64,000 nt of DNA from Halomonas fontilapidosi. Its GTDB lineage: Bacteria; Pseudomonadota; Gammaproteobacteria; Pseudomonadales; Halomonadaceae. The stretch spans positions 558,001 to 622,000 of the forward strand of contig NZ_JACHXQ010000001.1 of the NCBI RefSeq assembly GCF_014192285.1, read 5' to 3'. Below are positions 52,112 through 60,393 of this stretch, piece by piece. The notes beneath the pieces were generated by a model. That model saw nothing but the letters and a program-made list of their open reading frames with translations. It had not been told where the DNA came from and searched no databases. Each line of letters opens with the position of its first letter. Positions within the stretch are counted from its first letter, which is position 1. Position numbers and translations under genes: made by a program.

Positions 52112-52941
52112 GCGCTCTCGACACCGGCCCAGGCGAGCCCCCCCACTATTCTCAGGTCTGGACCTTTCGCACGCCGCGTGCCCGGCTGGCGCTATGGGTC
52201 GGCTGGGTGGCGCTGGTGGCACTGTTCATCTGGTGCTGGCAGATAATGAACGAGAACACGCTGTGGATCTTCGTCACCGACGCGCCCAGCCAGGCTGCCG
52301 ACATCAGCAGCCGCATGTTCCCGCCCAAGCTGGCCTATTTACCCGAGCTGCTGATGCCGCTGTGGGATACCCTCAACATCGCCACCCTGGGCACCCTGGG
52401 CGGCATCATCCTGGCGGTACCGGTGGCCTTCCTGGCGGCGCGCAACACTACCCCCTCGGCGCTGCTGATTCGGCCCGTGGCGCTGTTCATCATCGTGAGT
52501 TCGCGCTCGATCAACTCGCTGATCTGGGCCCTGCTGCTGGTGGCGATCATCGGCCCCGGCCTGCTGGCCGGCATCGTCGCCATCGCCCTGCGCTCCATCG
52601 GTTTCGTCGGCAAGCTGCTGTATGAAGCCATCGAGGAGACCGATGCCCGCCAGGTCGAGGCGGTGACGGCCACGGGCGCCGGTCGGGCCCAGGTGATCCA
52701 CTACGGGCTCGTGCCGCAGGTACTGCCCGCCTTCTGGGGCATCTCAATGTTCCGCTGGGACATCAATATCCGCGAGAGCACCATCCTCGGGCTGGTAGGT
52801 GCCGGCGGCATCGGCATGAAGCTGCAGTCCTCCATCGATACCCTGGCCTGGTCCCAGGTGGCCACCATCCTGATCGTGATCCTGGGCACGGTGGTGGTCA
52901 GCGAGACGCTCTCGGCAAAGGTCCGCCGTGCATTGATCTGA
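52108..52941 (+). CDS. phnE: Phosphonate-type ABC transporter permease 2
   Basis: 277 aa. WDTLNIATLGTLGGIILAVP, AARNTTPSALLIRPVALFII, coupling EAIEETDARQVEAVTATGAG, RESTILGLVGAGGIGMKLQS. The frame is open far upstream through phnE1, but ATG 52108 in the ATGA overlap gives the normal length. Confidence 0.94.
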   Translation: MSALDTGPGEPPHYSQVWTFRTPRARLALWVGWVALVALFIWCWQIMNENTLWIFVTDAPSQAADISSRMFPPKLAYLPELLMPLWDTLNIATLGTLGGIILAVPVAFLAARNTTPSALLIRPVALFIIVSSRSINSLIWALLLVAIIGPGLLAGIVAIALRSIGFVGKLLYEAIEETDARQVEAVTATGAGRAQVIHYGLVPQVLPAFWGISMFRWDINIRESTILGLVGAGGIGMKLQSSIDTLAWSQVATILIVILGTVVVSETLSAKVRRALI

Positions 52942-53042
52942 GCCGCGACGTCGCCATGGCATGGATGCCGCCAGACTCGCTCTCTCGATGAGTCTGCTAT
53001 AGCGTGACGAGCTCATCCGTTCATGCCTGAAGAGGTCAACCC

Positions 53043-53702
53043 GTGCCCCATTTCCTGGTGTTCCTGGGCACCGCTCGCAACAGCACCCCACCCGCCCCTG
53101 CCCGTCTCGGCCTGCGCGTGGCACGCGCCTGCGGACGGCTGCTCGAGGCAGACGGCGCCACGGTCGAGCTTATCGACCCGCTAGAGATCGAGCTCGGCGC
53201 CGTCTTCAAGCCCCATTTCGCCTACGCGAAGGCGAAGGTGCCCGAACCTCTGGACGCCCTCGCCGAGAAGATCGCGGCCGCCGATGGCTACGTGATGGTC
53301 AGCCCGGAGTACAACCACTCGATGAGCCCGGCGCTTGCCCACCTGCTGAACCACTTCGGCAGTTCCCTCTACGCCTTCAAGCCCAGCGCCATCGTCACCT
53401 ACTCCGCCGGACAGTGGGGCGGCGCCCGGGCGGCGGTCAACATGCGCACCTTTCTCGCGGAGCTCGGCTGCCTGCCGGTCTCGGCGATGATTCACATACC
53501 CAGGGCCCAGGAGGCCCTCGACGAGGACGGCCGCTTCCGCGAGGACCCGAAGCACTGGGCCGGCTACTTCGGCCGCACCCTGGGCCAGCTCGGCTGGTGG
53601 GCAGAAGCCGCCGCGCGCCATCGCGACGTCCAGGACCCGACCGAGGTCTCGCCGGCCTTCCAGCGCGCCCCGGACCAGCGCAACGCGCCGGCGTCCGGGT
53701 GA
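53043..53702 (+). CDS. NADPH-dependent FMN reductase family protein
   Basis: 219 aa flavodoxin-like fold: FLVFLGTARNSTPPAP (FMN phosphate loop), GYVMVSPEYNHSMSPALAHL (flavin-binding YNHS motif), YSAGQWGGARAAVNMRTFLA. Distinct from ArsH at 54292. GTG start after GAGG. Lies directly before the ars operator; it may supply reduced flavin for arsenic chemistry or act independently. Confidence 0.88.
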   Translation: MPHFLVFLGTARNSTPPAPARLGLRVARACGRLLEADGATVELIDPLEIELGAVFKPHFAYAKAKVPEPLDALAEKIAAADGYVMVSPEYNHSMSPALAHLLNHFGSSLYAFKPSAIVTYSAGQWGGARAAVNMRTFLAELGCLPVSAMIHIPRAQEALDEDGRFREDPKHWAGYFGRTLGQLGWWAEAAARHRDVQDPTEVSPAFQRAPDQRNAPASG

Positions 53703-53714
53703 TAGCATTGAGTA

Positions 53715-53734
53715 TATATGATTTCCCATATATG
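53715..53734. promoter_or_regulatory. Candidate ArsR operator before arsC
   Basis: ATATATG-ATTTCC-CATATAT, perfect seven-bp arms in an AT-rich patch 57 bases before arsC. SmtB/ArsR repressors bind such AT-rich imperfect palindromes; arsR lies at 62956 in this window. Confidence 0.55.
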
Positions 53735-53791
53735 ATGAGCAGCAAAACGGCCTGATACCCCGCCCCCGACGACTGTCTCAATGGAGACACC

Positions 53792-54295
53792 ATGAACGTA
53801 CTGTTCCTGTGCACCGGCAACTCCTGCCGGTCCATCTACGCCCAGGCGCTGTTCAACCACCTGATCGAGACCCGGCATCACGCCTGGAGCGCCGGCAGCC
53901 ATCCGGCCGGCGAGATAAACCCCTTGACATTGATCTGGCTGGAGAAGGAGGGCATTTCCCCCCGCGGGCTCGCCAACAAGTCCTGGGACGATCTCGAGGT
54001 GACGCCGAATATCGTCATCACCGTCTGCGATGATGCCGCCGGCGAGGCCTGCCCGCTCTTCCTTGGCAAGGCCGTGAAGGCCCACTGGGGCGTGCCAGCC
54101 CCCTCGAGGGCCGAGGGCAGCGAGGCCGAAATCGAGGCCGCCTTCGCCAGCACCTTCGGCGCCCTGCGCCGGCGCATCGAGGCCATGCTGGCCCTGCCGC
54201 TGGATCAGCTGTCCAGCGAAGCCCTGCGGCAGGCCTTGGAAAAGATCCACCAGGGTGCCTCCCGGGAAGAGACCCCACAAGGAGACACCACGTGA
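53792..54295 (+). CDS. arsC: Arsenate reductase, LMW-phosphatase (thioredoxin) type
   Basis: Reduces As(V) to As(III). 167 aa. P-loop LCTGNSCRS (C7-x5-R13, with C12), and the cysteine pair in [15 protein letters not shown], the redox relay of thioredoxin-coupled ArsC. The C-terminal ~30 residues ([20 protein letters not shown]) extend past the usual end. First gene of the ars operon; its stop overlaps arsH. Confidence 0.95.
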   Translation: MNVLFLCTGNSCRSIYAQALFNHLIETRHHAWSAGSHPAGEINPLTLIWLEKEGISPRGLANKSWDDLEVTPNIVITVCDDAAGEACPLFLGKAVKAHWGVPAPSRAEGSEAEIEAAFASTFGALRRRIEAMLALPLDQLSSEALRQALEKIHQGASREETPQGDTT

Positions 54296-55017
54296 CGACC
54301 CATCCCCTCGACGACCTGCCCAATATCGACCGCGTTCGCTTCCAAGTGCCCGACGCGGCCAGCCTGGGCATCCCCGTGGACCGTGAGCATCCCACTCGCA
54401 TCCTGCTGCTCTATGGCTCGCTGCGCAGCCGCTCCTTCAGCCGCCTGGCGGTGGAGGAAGCCGCGCGGCTGCTGCGCGCCATGGGCGCCGAGACTCGCAT
54501 CTTCGACCCGAAGGGGCTGCCGCTGCCCGATGCCGAGGAGACGACCCACCCCAAGGTGGCGGAGCTACGCGAACTGGCCGAGTGGTCGGAAGGTATGGTG
54601 TGGTGCTCGCCGGAGCGACACGGCGCCATGACCGGCATCATGAAGGCGCAGATCGACTGGATCCCCCTGGCACAGGGCGCGGTGCGTCCCACCCAGGGTA
54701 AGACCCTGGCGGTGATGCAGGTGTGCGGCGGTTCCCAGTCCTTCAATACCGTCAATCAGCTGCGCGTGCTGGGGCGCTGGATGCGCATGGTCACCATCCC
54801 TAATCAGTCCTCGGTGCCCAAGGCCTTCATGGAGTTCGATGAACACGAGCGCATGAAGCCCTCGTCCTACTACGATCGCATCGTCGACGTCATGGAGGAG
54901 CTGGTGAAATTCACCCTGCTGGTGCGCGGGCGCAGCGAGGCGCTCACCGACCGCTACTCCGAACGCAAGGAGTCGGCCGAGCAGCTCTCCGCCCGGGTCA
55001 ACCAGCGCGCCATCTGA
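54292..55017 (+). CDS. arsH: ArsH, NADPH-dependent organoarsenical oxidase/FMN reductase
   Basis: Oxidises trivalent methyl- and aromatic arsenicals to the pentavalent form. 241 aa: [20 protein letters not shown] (FMN phosphate loop), [58 protein letters not shown] and [11 protein letters not shown] are all typical of ArsH. GTG start with AAGGAGA; overlaps arsC by four bases. Confidence 0.96.
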   Translation: MTTHPLDDLPNIDRVRFQVPDAASLGIPVDREHPTRILLLYGSLRSRSFSRLAVEEAARLLRAMGAETRIFDPKGLPLPDAEETTHPKVAELRELAEWSEGMVWCSPERHGAMTGIMKAQIDWIPLAQGAVRPTQGKTLAVMQVCGGSQSFNTVNQLRVLGRWMRMVTIPNQSSVPKAFMEFDEHERMKPSSYYDRIVDVMEELVKFTLLVRGRSEALTDRYSERKESAEQLSARVNQRAI

Positions 55018-55030
55018 CAGGAGTCACACC

Positions 55031-56125
55031 ATGAGCACACTTCAGGATTCCCAGTCTCCCAGCACGTCGGAGGGCATGGGGCTCTTCGAGCGCTTCCTCT
55101 CGGTGTGGGTGGCGCTGGCCATCGTCATCGGCGTACTGCTCGGCCAGTTTGCCCCAGCGATTCCCGAGGCGCTGTCGCGTTTCGAGGTCGCCCAGGTATC
55201 GATTCCGGTGGCGATCCTGATCTGGGCGATGATCTTCCCGATGATGGCGCAGATCGACTTCAGTGCCGTGCTCGGCGTGCGCCGCCAACCCAGGGGGCTG
55301 ATCATCACCACCACAGTGAACTGGCTGATCAAGCCCTTTACCATGTTCGCCATCGCCTGGTTCTTCCTGACGGTGGTGTTCCAGCCGTTGATCCCCGCGG
55401 ACCTGGCCAGCCAGTACCTGGCGGGTGCCATCCTGCTCGGCGCTGCGCCCTGTACCGCCATGGTCTTCGTATGGAGCTACCTGACCCGCGGCGATGCCGC
55501 CTACACCCTGGTACAGGTATCGCTCAATGATCTGATCATGCTGTTCGCCTTCGCGCCCATCGTGGTCTTTCTGCTCGACATCTCCAACATTCAGGTGCCC
55601 TGGGACACCGTGGCGCTGTCGGTGGTCCTCTACATCGTGATTCCGCTCACCGCCGGCTATCTGACGCGTCGCACGTTGATCGCTCGCCATGGCAGCGAGT
55701 GGTACGACAACGTCTTCATGAAACGCATCGGTCCGGTCACCCCAGCCGGGCTGATCCTGACACTGGTGCTGTTGTTCGCCTTCCAGGGTGAGGTCATTCT
55801 CGAGGCGCCACTGCATATCGTGCTGATCGCCGTCCCGCTGATCGTTCAGACCTTCCTGATCTTCTTCATTGCCTACGGCTGGGCCAAGGTATGGAAAGTG
55901 CCCCACCGCGTTGCCGCCCCTGGGGCGATGATTGGCGCCAGCAACTTCTTTGAACTGGCCGTGGCCGCCGCCATCTCGCTGTTCGGGCTACAGTCTGGCG
56001 CAGCGCTGGCCACGGTGGTGGGCGTGCTGGTGGAGGTACCGCTGATGCTGGCGCTGGTGCGCATCGCCAACAAGACTCGGCACCACTTCCCCGAGGCCGA
56101 GGCACCCGCCGAGGCAAAGGGCTGA
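55031..56125 (+). CDS. acr3: ACR3-type arsenite efflux transporter
   Basis: 364 aa, ten predicted membrane spans. Conserved Cys in LLGAAPCTAMVFVWSYLTRG (essential in Bacillus Acr3), PVAILIWAMIFPMMAQIDF, APGAMIGASNFFELAVAAAI and GVLVEVPLMLALVRIANKT. Exports As(III) using proton-motive force. Sometimes annotated arsB, though sequence-unrelated to E. coli ArsB. Confidence 0.96.
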   Translation: MSTLQDSQSPSTSEGMGLFERFLSVWVALAIVIGVLLGQFAPAIPEALSRFEVAQVSIPVAILIWAMIFPMMAQIDFSAVLGVRRQPRGLIITTTVNWLIKPFTMFAIAWFFLTVVFQPLIPADLASQYLAGAILLGAAPCTAMVFVWSYLTRGDAAYTLVQVSLNDLIMLFAFAPIVVFLLDISNIQVPWDTVALSVVLYIVIPLTAGYLTRRTLIARHGSEWYDNVFMKRIGPVTPAGLILTLVLLFAFQGEVILEAPLHIVLIAVPLIVQTFLIFFIAYGWAKVWKVPHRVAAPGAMIGASNFFELAVAAAISLFGLQSGAALATVVGVLVEVPLMLALVRIANKTRHHFPEAEAPAEAKG

Positions 56126-56128
56126 GCC

Positions 56129-56413
56129 ATGGCCATCGAGGTCAGCGACCGCGCCCGCGAGTGGCTGCACAAGCAAGGCGGCGTGGCCACGGTGCGCCTC
56201 TCACCCCGTCATGGCTGCTGCGGCGGCAGAGCGGACATCGCGGTGGCCGAAGCCAGGACGCCGGATGCACCGAAGCGCTACACGCGCCTCGAGCACGATG
56301 GCGTGGTGCTCTATATCGCTCCGACGCTGCTCGACCAAGACCTGACACTTGATGTCGAGGGCTTCCTGGGCCTTCGACATCTCTTCGTGGACGGTGCGCC
56401 GTTGTCCAGATAG
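56129..56413 (+). CDS. CC/Se-motif small protein
   Basis: 94 aa. SPRHGCCGGRADIAVAEA carries a vicinal Cys-Cys; in relatives the same site can be Sec, giving the family its name. The fold resembles HesB/IscA-like small proteins (VATVRLSPRHGCC, DGVVLYIAPTLL). Only three bases after acr3. Vicinal thiols bind As(III) tightly, so an arsenite chaperone or sensor role is plausible but unproven. Confidence 0.8.
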   Translation: MAIEVSDRAREWLHKQGGVATVRLSPRHGCCGGRADIAVAEARTPDAPKRYTRLEHDGVVLYIAPTLLDQDLTLDVEGFLGLRHLFVDGAPLSR

Positions 56414-56462
56414 CACGCCCTCGCGGCTTGCACCCGGGCGTCTTCCCAGTGAGGATCAAGCG

Positions 56463-57662
56463 ATGACTGCGACTCTCCTGCGGCGCTACCCGCTGCTCAC
56501 CATCGTGCTGGCCCAGCTGTTCGGCACCTCGCTGTGGTTCTCCGTCAACGGCGTGGGACTGTCACTCTCCCGCGACCTGGGCGTTTCCGAGGCGGACCTG
56601 GGCCGCCTGACCCTGACCGTGCAGGCAGGCTTCATCGCCGGCACCCTGTTCATCGCCACCACCGGCCTGGCCGACCGCTTCCGCGCCAGCCGAATCTTCG
56701 CCGCCTCTTGCCTGGCCGGTGCCCTGACCAACGCTGTCTTCGTGCTCGCAGCGGCACACCCTCCCCACGCGCTGCTGCTGCGTTTTGCCACCGGGCTCTG
56801 CCTGGCCGGCATCTATCCGCTGGGCATGAAGCTGGTGATCGGCTGGACGCCCCGCTATACCGGGGCAGCACTGGCCTGGCTCGTCGGCATGCTGACCCTG
56901 GGCACCGCCCTGCCCCACCTCCTTCGCGGCTCAACCCTGGGCCTGCCCTGGGAGTGGTCGTTGTTGGGTGCTTCCATCCTTGCTGTACTCGGCGGGATAG
57001 GCATCTTCGTTCTGGGAGATGGCACGCATCTGCCATCCTCGAGCGGCAAGACACGAGTACTCGATGGACTGGCCGCCTTGCGAGAGCCCCGCTTCCGCGC
57101 CGTGGCCGGCGGTTACTTCGGCCACTGCTGGGAACTCTATGCCTTCTGGACGCTCACCCCCTTCCTGGTCGCCCGCGAGGTGGCGCGACTCGGCGCAGCC
57201 GAGGCTTGGGTTCCCTGGTTGTCGTTTACCGTCATCGCGCTGGGGTTTTTGGGCTGTGTCGGTGGCGGGCAGCTTAGCCGCCGTCTCGGCAGCCTGTGGG
57301 TGGCGCGTCGAGCGCTGGCCGCTTCTGGGCTGATCTGCCTGGTCTATCCGCTGGTCGGCTGGCTGCCACCCGGGCTGCTTCTGATACTGCTCGTCCTGTG
57401 GGGGCTGAGCGTGATCGCCGACTCGCCACAGTTCTCGGCCCTGGCCGCGGCCAGCGCGCCGCGCGAGCGAGTGGGTTCGACCCTGGCAGTGATGAACGCC
57501 GTGGGCTTCGCGCTGACCATCCCGTCCATTTACCTCACTACTGCCCTGTGGGAGTGGCAGGGCGGCTGGGTGCTTTGGTGGCTGCTGCCGGGGCCGATTC
57601 TTGGGCTGATGGCGCTCCAGCCCCTGCACCGCCAGGACCCCCTCGCCTCAGGAGATGCCTGA
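56463..57662 (+). CDS. MFS transporter in ars operon
   Basis: 399 aa, about twelve spans. LFGTSLWFSVNGVGLSLSRD, GLADRFRASRIFAASCLAGA, CLAGIYPLGMKLVIGWTPRY, GYFGHCWELYAFWTLTPFLV. Placed between acr3 and the sigma factor, so arsenic-related export (for example ArsK-like) is likely, but identity to a named Ars family is not established. Not the same as ArsJ at the right end. GAGG before ATG 56463. Confidence 0.85.
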   Translation: MTATLLRRYPLLTIVLAQLFGTSLWFSVNGVGLSLSRDLGVSEADLGRLTLTVQAGFIAGTLFIATTGLADRFRASRIFAASCLAGALTNAVFVLAAAHPPHALLLRFATGLCLAGIYPLGMKLVIGWTPRYTGAALAWLVGMLTLGTALPHLLRGSTLGLPWEWSLLGASILAVLGGIGIFVLGDGTHLPSSSGKTRVLDGLAALREPRFRAVAGGYFGHCWELYAFWTLTPFLVAREVARLGAAEAWVPWLSFTVIALGFLGCVGGGQLSRRLGSLWVARRALAASGLICLVYPLVGWLPPGLLLILLVLWGLSVIADSPQFSALAAASAPRERVGSTLAVMNAVGFALTIPSIYLTTALWEWQGGWVLWWLLPGPILGLMALQPLHRQDPLASGDA

Positions 57663-57664
57663 CC

Positions 57665-58207
57665 GTGCGCCGTGTCTTTCCCTGCATCGAGTCTGCCTGG
57701 CAAGACCACCGGGACGAGCTACGCGGCTTCCTGATCCGACACAGTGGCGATCGCGATGCCGCCGATGACCTCCTGCAGACCGTCTATGCCAAGGCGCTGG
57801 CCCACCGCCGGCAGTTCTGCGAACTGGACTCCCCGCGTGCCTGGCTGTTTCGCGTGGCACGCCACCAGTGGATCGATCAGCAGCGTCGAGACAAACGCTG
57901 GACGGACGAGGCACCGCCCGAGATCGCCACGGAGTCGCCGACGGCCTCCCCCGTGGAGAGCCTGATCGACTGTATCGAACGCGCCCTGCCCCATCTCGAG
58001 CCGCAGGATCGCGATATCCTGCAGCGCTGCGACCTGGAAGGGCTTCGCCAGGCCGACTATGCCGACGGCCACGGTCTGGGCCTGCCGGCCACCAAGGCGC
58101 GCCTACGCCGCGCCCGACAGCGGCTGCGGCTGCGCCTCATCACCCAGTGCGGGATCGTCTTCGACGAGCAGGGGCGCATCTGCTGCCATCGCGCGCACCA
58201 AGGATAA
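57665..58207 (+). CDS. ECF-type RNA polymerase sigma factor (SigZ-like)
   Basis: 180 aa. Region 2: WQDHRDELRGFLIRHSGDRD, AADDLLQTVYAKALA, FRVARHQWIDQQRRDK; region 4: RALPHLEPQDRDILQRCDLE, GLRQADYADGHGLGLPATKA, RLRRARQRLRLRL. The C-tail CGIVFDEQGRICCHRAHQG carries three Cys and two His. No anti-sigma gene is adjacent. GTG start, two bases after the MFS stop. May direct transcription of arsP and other arsenic genes. Confidence 0.88.
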   Translation: MRRVFPCIESAWQDHRDELRGFLIRHSGDRDAADDLLQTVYAKALAHRRQFCELDSPRAWLFRVARHQWIDQQRRDKRWTDEAPPEIATESPTASPVESLIDCIERALPHLEPQDRDILQRCDLEGLRQADYADGHGLGLPATKARLRRARQRLRLRLITQCGIVFDEQGRICCHRAHQG

Positions 58208-58291
58208 GCGAGATTTTTCGCATCGCGGCGGTATCCTTTTGCCGCCTGCTGCGTCTTCCTGGGTGACACCGACCGAACACACAGGGAGAGG

Positions 58292-59311
58292 ATGACCATG
58301 CTGGAGGTCTTTAGCTGGCTGGCCGACTGGCTGATCTATGGCGTCGCGGGGCTGGACCCCGAGAGCAAGCTCGGCGCCTCATTGCACTTCTTCGTCGAGG
58401 ACACCACCAAGATCTTCGCGCTGTTGGTGGTGATGATCTATGTCATCGCCCTGATGCGCGCCTCGCTGAACCTGGAGCGAGTACGCCACTACATCCAGCA
58501 GAAGCACCGCCTGGCAGGATACGGCCTGGGCGCCAGCTTCGGCGCCATCACCCCCTTCTGCTCCTGCTCGAGCATCCCGCTGTTCCTGGGCTTCACCAGC
58601 GCCGGGATCCCACTGGGCATCACCATGGCCTTTCTGTTCACCTCGCCGATCATCAACGAGGTGGCGGTGATCATGCTGTGGAGCCTGCTGGGCTGGGAAT
58701 TTACCCTCGTCTACATCGTTATCGGCATGGCCGTGGGCATCGGCGGCGGGATGCTCCTCGATGCCCTGAAGGGCGAGCGCTGGCTGAAGGCTTTCGCGGC
58801 CAAGGCCTATCAACAGGCCGCCGCGACGCCCCACGACGATGCGCCCGCACCCGAGACGCCCTCTCTGACCCTGAAGGAGCGCCATGAGTTTGCCAGAGAC
58901 GAGCTCAAGGAGATCGTCGGGCGGATCTGGAAGTGGGTGCTCATCGGCGTCGGCCTGGGGGCCGGCCTGCATGGCTTTGTGCCCGACGGCTGGTTCGCCG
59001 ACAACCTGGGCAGCGGCCAATGGTGGAACGTGCCCATCGCCGTGCTGGCCGGGCTTCCGCTCTACTCCAACGCCACCGGCGTCATCCCGGTGATGGAGAG
59101 CCTGATCCTCAAGGGGCTGCCGGTGGGCACCACCCTGGCCTTCTGCATGAGCACCGTGGCGGCCAGCTTTCCCGAGTTCATCATGCTCAAGCAGGTCATG
59201 CAGTGGCGCCTGCTGGCCACCATCTTCGTCATCCTGCTAGCCAACTTCATGATCGTTGGCTGGCTCATCAACCTGCTGAGCCCCTGGCTGTTCAGCGGAT
59301 TCCTGTCCTAG
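58292..59311 (+). CDS. arsP: ArsP-type permease (organoarsenical efflux)
   Basis: 339 aa (337 from a second ATG at 58298, better placed after GGAGAGG). Eight or so spans in two halves, with AITPFCSCSSIPLFLGFTSA containing the conserved Cys pair of ArsP/DUF318 permeases and AGLPLYSNATGVIPVMESLI in the second half. ArsP exports trivalent methyl/aromatic arsenicals in Campylobacter; complements ArsH, which oxidises the same compounds. Confidence 0.9.
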   Translation: MTMLEVFSWLADWLIYGVAGLDPESKLGASLHFFVEDTTKIFALLVVMIYVIALMRASLNLERVRHYIQQKHRLAGYGLGASFGAITPFCSCSSIPLFLGFTSAGIPLGITMAFLFTSPIINEVAVIMLWSLLGWEFTLVYIVIGMAVGIGGGMLLDALKGERWLKAFAAKAYQQAAATPHDDAPAPETPSLTLKERHEFARDELKEIVGRIWKWVLIGVGLGAGLHGFVPDGWFADNLGSGQWWNVPIAVLAGLPLYSNATGVIPVMESLILKGLPVGTTLAFCMSTVAASFPEFIMLKQVMQWRLLATIFVILLANFMIVGWLINLLSPWLFSGFLS

Positions 59312-59323
59312 AGGAGACACATC

Positions 59324-59560
59324 ATGAAGAAGATCGAGGTACTGGGTACCGGCTGCAAGAAATGCGTCAACACCGCCGAACAGATTCAGGCCATCGCTGG
59401 CGAACTGGGCATCGAGGTCGAGGTGGAAAAAGTCACCGACCCGGCCACGATCATGGGCTACCAGGTCATGTCGACGCCCGCCGTAGCCATCGACGGTACG
59501 CTCGTTCACAGCGGCAGCGTGCCGGGCCGAGAAAAGATCGAGAGCCTGCTGAAGGGCTAA
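59324..59560 (+). CDS. Small thioredoxin-fold protein (MTH895-like)
   Basis: 78 aa redox-active disulfide protein: EVLGTGCKKCVNTAEQIQAI with CxxC at about 11-14, and the cis-Pro MSTPAVAIDG. Such proteins accompany ArsP-type permeases; it may deliver electrons to ArsC or hold arsenicals for export. Last gene of the ars operon, 12 bases after arsP. Confidence 0.92.
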   Translation: MKKIEVLGTGCKKCVNTAEQIQAIAGELGIEVEVEKVTDPATIMGYQVMSTPAVAIDGTLVHSGSVPGREKIESLLKG

Positions 59561-59571
59561 GCAGGGCATAC

Positions 59572-59607
59572 CGGGCCCGTGTTGATCCTTCAGCACCGGG
59601 CCCCTTT
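59572..59607 (+). terminator. Terminator after the ars operon
   Basis: ACCGGGCCCGTGTTG and CAGCACCGGGCCC pair imperfectly around a short loop, followed by CCCTTTCC. Confidence 0.55.
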
Positions 59608-59632
59608 CCGAGACGCCCCACCGGACTATCTT

Positions 59633-59646
59633 GATCATCATCAAGT
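59633..59646. promoter_or_regulatory. FNR/Anr box upstream of aioBA
   Basis: TTGAT-CATC-ATCAA, a perfect FNR/Anr site 211 bases before aioB in the 296-base gap that must hold the aio promoter. Confidence 0.65.
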
Positions 59647-59699
59647 CCTGTTCAGGGATTACCCCTTCTCCTGGCTCAAGCCTCTGAAATTCTAGGCTG

Positions 59700-59715
59700 T
59701 TGGCAGTAGCAACGC
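59700..59715 (+). promoter_or_regulatory. Possible sigma-54 promoter of aioBA
   Basis: TTGGCAGTAGCAACGC has GG and GC ten bases apart as needed for -24/-12 contacts, but the -12 half deviates from TTGC. AioR/sigma-54 drives aio genes in several bacteria; no aioR is present here. Weak. Confidence 0.3.
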
Positions 59716-59856
59716 GCCGACGCTACCCACCGTCCTTGCGCGCCTGCCAGGGGGTAACTAATCTGAGAAATGAATCTGCTGATTCAAATATCCATATAAC
59801 TATGCAGCAACAGCCGATATCGACCTCCCTACAACAACATTCCGGAGCGCCAGACG

Positions 59857-60378
59857 ATGTCCCGACTGAGCCGCCGCAACTTCCTCAAGCTGACCGGCAG
59901 TAGTGCTGCCGTCAGCACCCTGTCCCTGTCACCGTTGGCCAAGGCCCAGCCGGACCAGGGTTCGGGCACCACCGGCAGCACGACTCTCCCCTACCCGCGA
60001 GAAGTGGTGGCCAGGCTGGGAGACGTCGCCGTCAATCAGCCCGTCCACTTCAACTATCCCGACTCCCGATCGCCATGCGTGCTGATTCGCAAGGGGCGTG
60101 AGGTCAAGGTCGGGGTGGGCCCGGACCGGGACGTGGTGGCCTACAGTACCCAATGCACGCACATGGGCTGCCCGGTTAACTACGACCAGAAGGCCGAGAC
60201 CTTCAAGTGCCCCTGTCACTACAGCGTCTTCGATCCCGACAACGCCGGCCAGATGGTGATCGGCCATGCCACCGAGAGCCTACCGCGGATCATCCTGGAG
60301 TATGACGAGGCAGAAGACGCCCTGCTTGCCGTGTCGGTCGATGGGCTGATCTATGGTCGTCAGGCCAATATCATCTGA
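59857..60378 (+). CDS. aioB: Arsenite oxidase small (Rieske) subunit
   Basis: 173 aa, Tat signal RLSRRNFLKLTGSSAAVSTL for folded export to the periplasm. Rieske [2Fe-2S] motifs CTHMGC (C100, H102) and CPCHYS (C118, H121), with the extra Cys pair C105/C120 that forms a disulfide in known arsenite oxidases. Passes electrons from AioA to a periplasmic carrier. 15 bases before aioA. Confidence 0.96.
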   Translation: MSRLSRRNFLKLTGSSAAVSTLSLSPLAKAQPDQGSGTTGSTTLPYPREVVARLGDVAVNQPVHFNYPDSRSPCVLIRKGREVKVGVGPDRDVVAYSTQCTHMGCPVNYDQKAETFKCPCHYSVFDPDNAGQMVIGHATESLPRIILEYDEAEDALLAVSVDGLIYGRQANII

Positions 60379-60393
60379 ATCGGGAGAACAACA

